A DNA stretch of 64,000 nucleotides from Cytobacillus oceanisediminis 2691. GTDB lineage: Bacteria > Bacillota > Bacilli > Bacillales > Cytobacillaceae. The position numbers and the translations under genes were made by a program. The notes under the pieces are model-generated. The model was given only the letters and a program-made list of their open reading frames with translations, was not told the origin of the DNA and did no database searches. Location: the NCBI RefSeq assembly GCF_007678455.1, contig NZ_VEEP01000002.1:229535-293534 (forward strand). The letters are read 5' to 3'. Below, piece by piece: positions 60,477-64,000 of this stretch; positions within the stretch are counted from its first letter, which is position 1; every line of letters starts with the position of its first letter.

Positions 60477-60773
60477 TCAAACAAACTGGATCAGCCAGAA
60501 GGCATGCAAGCAGAAAACCACTGTATAGGCCAGAGATGCAAATACTGTTAGACCTTTAACCAAAGTTGAACGAGGGACTTTCTCAAATAGGATGAATAAT
60601 AGAAGGAGAATAGAAAGAGATACCTTTGTGATGATGAATATTAAAGGGCTAATTTCGTTGAAAGTAAGCATCAGCGGATTCAGTTCGGATATGAAGGCAT
60701 ACTTAAGACCAAACCAGGTCAATAGGGTATCACACAAATTTAAGGTTGTTAAATAAAATAATAGGTATACCAT
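60477..60773 (-). CDS. DUF5658 family small membrane protein
   Basis: This 98-residue protein has three hydrophobic helices, with LNLCDTLLTWFGLKYAFISELNPL as the family block. ATG 60773 is preceded by ATGGAGGTC. Its function is unknown. It lies alone between the SulP gene and the tapA operon. Confidence 0.8.
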   Translation of the reverse strand: MVYLLFYLTTLNLCDTLLTWFGLKYAFISELNPLMLTFNEISPLIFIITKVSLSILLLLFILFEKVPRSTLVKGLTVFASLAYTVVFCLHAFWLIQFV

Positions 60774-60872
60774 TTGGTAGGACCTCCATGTTAGTTCACA
60801 GGTATCGAATGTTTCATCCTTGTTTCCACTTTATGGTATGCACAAAAAACTGGTCATTACATACTTAATATT

Positions 60873-60911
60873 AAAACAGGCCAAAGACTGATTGCCTTCG
60901 ACCTGTTTTTA
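60873..60911 (-). terminator. Terminator of the LPNTA protein gene
   Basis: AAAACAGGTC pairs imperfectly with GGCCTGTTTT across a 15-18 nt loop; T residues follow on the minus strand. Confidence 0.7.
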
Positions 60912-61562
60912 AAGGTCGTATCGTTTTCTTCGGAAAAGAAGGTAGCTCATTGTCCCACCCAAGCAAATCAACAAGCCCCCAACGAACAAAAGGTTATAGT
61001 TGTTTGTTGCTGTATTTGGCAGCTTGTTTACTATTTCAGGAGTTACAACTGCATCTGTATCGGGATTTCCTTTGTCTGGATCAGGATGGATTTCAGTATT
61101 ATCTTCTTTTCCTTCCGCGAGAAAGATTATCTCTAACTCTGCAGATGATCCTTGAAATTCATTGCCTAACTCATAAGGCATAGTCACTTGGAAAAATAAA
61201 TCTTCTTTAGACCCAGCAGCCAGTTCCCTGGGAGATAAACCTTTAAAACCTTTTACCTTACCCTCATAAAGAACAACTGATCCTTGGGAAATCAAAAATT
61301 CCAACTCATCTAACAATCCTTTTTTCGACTTTGTTTCCCCCAGTCTGACCGTATACTTAAAATCAAACTGCCCATCATTTGTAACTGTGATATCTCTTGG
61401 AATCCAATCACCAGGCTTTAGATTACTGACCTCAAATGAATATCCATGCTGTAAAGTATTAATATCGATATTCTCTTCTGCCTGCACAGTAGTTAAGTTG
61501 AAGAATATTATTAGAAGAATAGAGAGTATTATTATTGAAGCTTTCTTCAAGAGTAATTTCAT
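60909..61562 (-). CDS. Cell-wall-anchored TasA-associated surface protein (LPNTA sortase motif)
   Basis: This 217-residue protein has a signal peptide (IIILSILLIIFFNLTTVQA). A beta-rich domain follows with GYSFEVSNLKPGDWIPRDIT and DGQFDFKYTVRLGE, which resembles the region after the signal peptide in TasA-type proteins. The C-terminus has LPNTAT, a hydrophobic helix and RRKRYDL, a sortase sorting signal. ATG 61562 follows GAGGT. It lies directly downstream of tasA behind a terminator and could anchor TasA fibres to the wall. That role is an inference. Confidence 0.8.
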   Translation of the reverse strand: MKLLLKKASIIILSILLIIFFNLTTVQAEENIDINTLQHGYSFEVSNLKPGDWIPRDITVTNDGQFDFKYTVRLGETKSKKGLLDELEFLISQGSVVLYEGKVKGFKGLSPRELAAGSKEDLFFQVTMPYELGNEFQGSSAELEIIFLAEGKEDNTEIHPDPDKGNPDTDAVVTPEIVNKLPNTATNNYNLLFVGGLLICLGGTMSYLLFRRKRYDL

Positions 61563-61590
61563 AATTTTACCTCAACTCTTATGATTTAAG

Positions 61591-61625
61591 AAAAGGTGGG
61601 AAATTGCTTTCCCACCTTTTTCTGC
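61591..61625 (-). terminator. Terminator between tasA and the LPNTA gene
   Basis: A 13-bp stem AAAAGGTGGGAAA/TTTCCCACCTTTT with a 4-nt loop is followed on the minus strand by CTTAAATC, so the T-run is weak beyond the stem. It may lower expression of the downstream gene relative to tasA. Confidence 0.8.
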
Positions 61626-61631
61626 TAGTAA

Positions 61632-62225
61632 TTATCTTGCTACGCCAGCACCTTGCTTGCCATCAAATGTCCATTTAAGTTCCAAAGAATCACCTTGGAA
61701 GCGGTTTTGATCTTGACCATTATCTACAAATTCATACTGAACATAAAGAGTATCTGTAGTTCCTGCAGCAAGGTTTCCACCATTCTCAGCAAACCAACCG
61801 CTCCATAAGTTACCTTCAATTACATCTGGGCTCATATTTTTCAAATCATACAATGTTGTAGACCAGATTGGAGCGTCTAACTTATCAGCATTGATTAAGA
61901 AGTTAACTCGAATATGTTTTCCTAAATCTTCATTGTTATTTCCATTCGCATCGTTAATAGTATAATCCGTAAATAAGTCAATAGTAGCAATATCAAGCGA
62001 ACCTCCATTTACCAACTGGAATGAACGGAGCATAGTATCACCAGGCTTAATATTGTTAACATCAATGATTGTTGTTGGATTAACACTAAGATCCAAAGTA
62101 CCTGCTGCAAACTTCGCTGTTGCTTCTGCTGAATCGCTGAAGTAAGCAAATGTTCCGCCACCAATTAATGAAATCCCCATTGCTGCAGATGCAATACCCA
62201 TACCTAATTTCTTTTTCAAACTCAT
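61632..62225 (-). CDS. tasA: TasA/CalY biofilm matrix fibre protein
   Basis: This 197-residue secreted protein starts MSLKKKLGMGIASAAMGISL, a SipW-type signal peptide with GGTFAYFSD at the cleavage site. The mature domain matches the TasA/camelysin family, with ATAKFAAGTLDLSVNPT and KPGDTMLRSFQLVNGGSLDI. It polymerises into the amyloid-like fibres of the biofilm matrix. ATG 62225 is preceded by AGAGGAGG. It is third in the tapA-sipW-tasA operon. Confidence 0.93.
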   Translation of the reverse strand: MSLKKKLGMGIASAAMGISLIGGGTFAYFSDSAEATAKFAAGTLDLSVNPTTIIDVNNIKPGDTMLRSFQLVNGGSLDIATIDLFTDYTINDANGNNNEDLGKHIRVNFLINADKLDAPIWSTTLYDLKNMSPDVIEGNLWSGWFAENGGNLAAGTTDTLYVQYEFVDNGQDQNRFQGDSLELKWTFDGKQGAGVAR

Positions 62226-62306
62226 TACAATTTCCTCCTCTTACCCCATTTGGGTATGTATAATTTTATATATTGACCCTTGTTTGAAACAAAGAGTGCA
62301 ACCATG

Positions 62307-62885
62307 TTAAGCAGTTTTTCCTTCTGGATCATTTTTTTTCTGTTTTGGGTCTATCTCTCTAAGTGCTTGGAATATAGAGAAACCTGCGTAACCAAGAAGC
62401 AGTAGTCCAGGTCCGATTAATAATAATGCGCTTCCCTCTTTTGATTGAGCAAAACCTATGAAATAACCTACATAAGGAATAGTAAAACCTGAATACAATG
62501 CTTTTACATTTGCTGAAAGTACTGGCTCCATGTCAGCAGTTTTGTTGTTATCACCTTTTGTCTCGTACATCACATTTTTTCCACTTGTTTTTACGCCAAT
62601 GATTCGGTGGGTAACAAGTTTATCTTCACTTGCTTGGAAGGTGATGACATCACCTTCTTTTAGGGTTTCTCTTTCCTTTGAATCAACTGGCTTGACTGCA
62701 ATAATTGATCCTGTTTTAAAAGTAGGTTCCATGGAACCCGAGAGGACAGTCTTTAACTGGTAACCAAATGCCTGAGGCTCTCCACCGGATGCTTTAGAGG
62801 AAACAACCAGAAAAGCCATAAGTATTAGATTGATAAATAAGACAGCAGTTATAAGATTGCTAAATATTTTTATTGCTTTTTTCAA
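62307..62885 (-). CDS. sipW: Signal peptidase I of the SipW (ER) type
   Basis: This 192-residue membrane peptidase processes TapA and TasA. The catalytic serine is in VLSGSMEPTF, and a histidine replaces the usual lysine in DKLVTHRIIGVK, as in archaeal and ER signal peptidases. TTG 62885 is the start, 10 nt after AAGGAGGG and just past the tapA stop; an ATG farther upstream would overlap tapA by 47 nt and lacks a site. Confidence 0.92.
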   Translation of the reverse strand: MKKAIKIFSNLITAVLFINLILMAFLVVSSKASGGEPQAFGYQLKTVLSGSMEPTFKTGSIIAVKPVDSKERETLKEGDVITFQASEDKLVTHRIIGVKTSGKNVMYETKGDNNKTADMEPVLSANVKALYSGFTIPYVGYFIGFAQSKEGSALLLIGPGLLLLGYAGFSIFQALREIDPKQKKNDPEGKTA

Positions 62886-62886
62886 A

Positions 62887-63750
62887 CTAGTTACCCTCCT
62901 TAGAACTCTGTTCATGGCTTTCAGTACTATCAATATTTTCAGTAATAACTTCTTCTTGATTAGCAGGCTGATCTGATGTTTTTACATTTTCATCTTGCTT
63001 TTTATCTTCTTGGGTCTTGCCGTCTGCTCCCTCGTTCTGTTCCTGCGCAGGTTGCTCCTCAATTTTCTCTACACTGGATTTTTCTTTGTCAGTATCTTTG
63101 ACCGCATCATCGCTTCTACTACCCTCTTCAACCTTTGTTTTTCCTTGCTCTATCTGATCTCCATTCTCGTCTTTCTTTTCATCATTGGCAGGTTGAGAAA
63201 CCTTATTCATACTGACGATAATCTCATCACTCCATAGCTCTCCTCCACCAGGATGGTCTTTATGTTGGTATGCTTTAAACATATATTTACCACTTAATTC
63301 AGGTGTAAATGTTAACGTAAATTCTTCGTCTTTTTTCAGAGCTTTAAAAGAAATAGTTTCAGAAAGTTTCTGATCTTTTTTTGGATTTATATTTTCACTA
63401 AAATAAACTTCGTATCTCCCACCAGTCTTCATATCAGATCCCGTGTTCTTAATAGTAGCGATTATAAATTGTCCATCAAATTTACTGTTAGTAAACTTCA
63501 ATGAACTACAATCCCAATCTCCATGTTTCTTACCATCTGAACACCCACTCTTGTCCTGCGTCTCCCATATTCCAGCTTTTATAGTGCCACTTACTGAATT
63601 TGAGTCACTGAAATAGGCACCCGTTTGACCTGTTATTGTGGAAGATATCCCTATGAGTAAGTACCATACAGCCAAAAATTTTATGAAAAGAAAATGATAA
63701 CTATTTTTCTTTCTAAACTTTCTTAGTCTACCGTACCTTATAGGGACCAC
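62887..63750 (-). CDS. tapA: TapA, TasA anchoring/assembly protein
   Basis: This 287-residue protein has an N-terminal hydrophobic segment (FLFIKFLAVWYLLIGISSTI) with TGAYFSD at the SipW cleavage site. A beta-rich domain with two Cys (SGCSDGKKHGDWDCSS) follows, then an acidic low-complexity tail of about 100 residues rich in Glu, Lys, Asp and Gln. It nucleates and anchors TasA fibres. The start is uncertain: GTG 63750 overlaps GGAGGTG and no better codon is nearby. Confidence 0.88.
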   Translation of the reverse strand: MVPIRYGRLRKFRKKNSYHFLFIKFLAVWYLLIGISSTITGQTGAYFSDSNSVSGTIKAGIWETQDKSGCSDGKKHGDWDCSSLKFTNSKFDGQFIIATIKNTGSDMKTGGRYEVYFSENINPKKDQKLSETISFKALKKDEEFTLTFTPELSGKYMFKAYQHKDHPGGGELWSDEIIVSMNKVSQPANDEKKDENGDQIEQGKTKVEEGSRSDDAVKDTDKEKSSVEKIEEQPAQEQNEGADGKTQEDKKQDENVKTSDQPANQEEVITENIDSTESHEQSSKEGN

Positions 63751-63777
63751 CTCCAGTCAGTAACCGTTCGTTCGGTT

Positions 63778-63951
63778 GTTCTCTTTAACGAACTTTATAT
63801 TGTGAGTATATGGCAACAAACTAGTTTTGAAAAACCCGAAATCCAGCCATTTTTTCTTAATAACGTACAAAAATCGTTCGTTATCTCTTATTATCTTCCA
63901 TATTCTTAATATTTGTAATTTAAAAAGGACAATTCGTTATATATAAAGAAC
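63778..63951 (-). promoter_or_regulatory. tapA promoter with SinR-like boxes
   Basis: The block 63797-63810 (TATACTCACAATAT on the minus strand) is identical to the block before the GH16 gene and contains a TATACT -10 element; TTTTCA lies 17 bp upstream of it. SinR-like sites are GTTCTCT at 63778 (+), GTTCGTT on the minus strand at 63793-63787 and AAAGAAC at 63945-63951. SinR represses tapA in B. subtilis. Confidence 0.65.
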
Positions 63952-63965
63952 AATAATTGTACAGA

Positions 63966-63997
63966 AAAAGCGCCTCCTGAATAAGGAGACGCTTTTG
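63966..63997. terminator. Hairpin terminator at the window edge
   Basis: AAAAGCGCCTCCT pairs with AGGAGACGCTTTT (one mismatch) around a 5-nt loop. It probably belongs to a gene beyond the right edge of the window. Confidence 0.7.
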
Positions 63998-64000
63998 CAT

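Overview
The window is chromosomal DNA from an aerobic, spore-forming member of the Bacillaceae, probably close to Mesobacillus or Cytobacillus. The evidence is strong AGGAGG-type ribosome binding sites, many TTG and GTG starts, and a set of Bacillus-type genes: a liaIH-liaFSR envelope-stress locus, tapA-sipW-tasA biofilm genes, InhA, YetJ, a YkvU-like flippase, an S-box riboswitch and sigma-B-like promoters. No rRNA, tRNA, prophage, insertion sequence transposase or CRISPR-Cas locus was seen. The genus is an inference.

Layout. 1-7 kb: the end of a sodium:solute symporter, cytochrome bd oxidase (cydAB), and a peroxiredoxin whose catalytic cysteine codon is UGA with a SECIS-like hairpin right behind it, so a probable selenoprotein; then small genes and a Nudix-GNAT fusion. 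7-13 kb: topB, an MFS transporter, an M29 aminopeptidase, a large 52-bp repeat array and acylphosphatase. 13-18 kb: a secreted-protein cluster (DUF6230, DUF6114 and a hendecad-repeat protein) divergent from a GAF-LuxR regulator, then mscL and a BI-1 family protein. 18.5-22 kb: a region with sigma-B-like promoters, including a tandem pair of unrecognised 34-residue ORFs. 22-27 kb: DUF1284 protein, MOP flippase, and an ABC-F protein behind a leader ORF and attenuator. 27-32.5 kb: liaIH and liaFSR, a LysM-CAP protein and a YflT-like stress protein. 32.6-41 kb: chemotaxis receptor, S-box-controlled PLP enzyme, HEPN-CBS protein, YitT, amidase and DEAD-box helicase. 41-48.7 kb: the secreted protease InhA, a two-module nucleotidase and an M20 peptidase.

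48.7-52.7 kb holds the most unusual cluster. Two membrane proteins share one multi-helix sensor, one ending in a histidine kinase and the other in HD-GYP. The HD-GYP gene overlaps by 4 nt a 21-residue peptide gene with a CWWC motif and a near-perfect Shine-Dalgarno. A PqqD-like/M50 protease follows. This looks like a peptide maturation and signalling system that I do not recognise. 53-56 kb: an ABC-2 exporter behind a 23-codon leader ORF and attenuator. 56-58.5 kb: a glycan synthase plus GH16 hydrolase operon. 58.8-60.8 kb: a SulP transporter and a DUF5658 protein. 61-64 kb: tapA, sipW, tasA and an LPNTA-anchored protein. The glycan operon and the tapA operon share a 14-bp promoter block and SinR-like GTTCTYT boxes, so matrix polysaccharide and matrix protein are probably co-regulated.

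The intergenic DNA carries several minisatellite-like arrays with periods of 52 bp (two loci) or 20-21 bp (three loci), a MITE-like element and an extragenic palindromic repeat.
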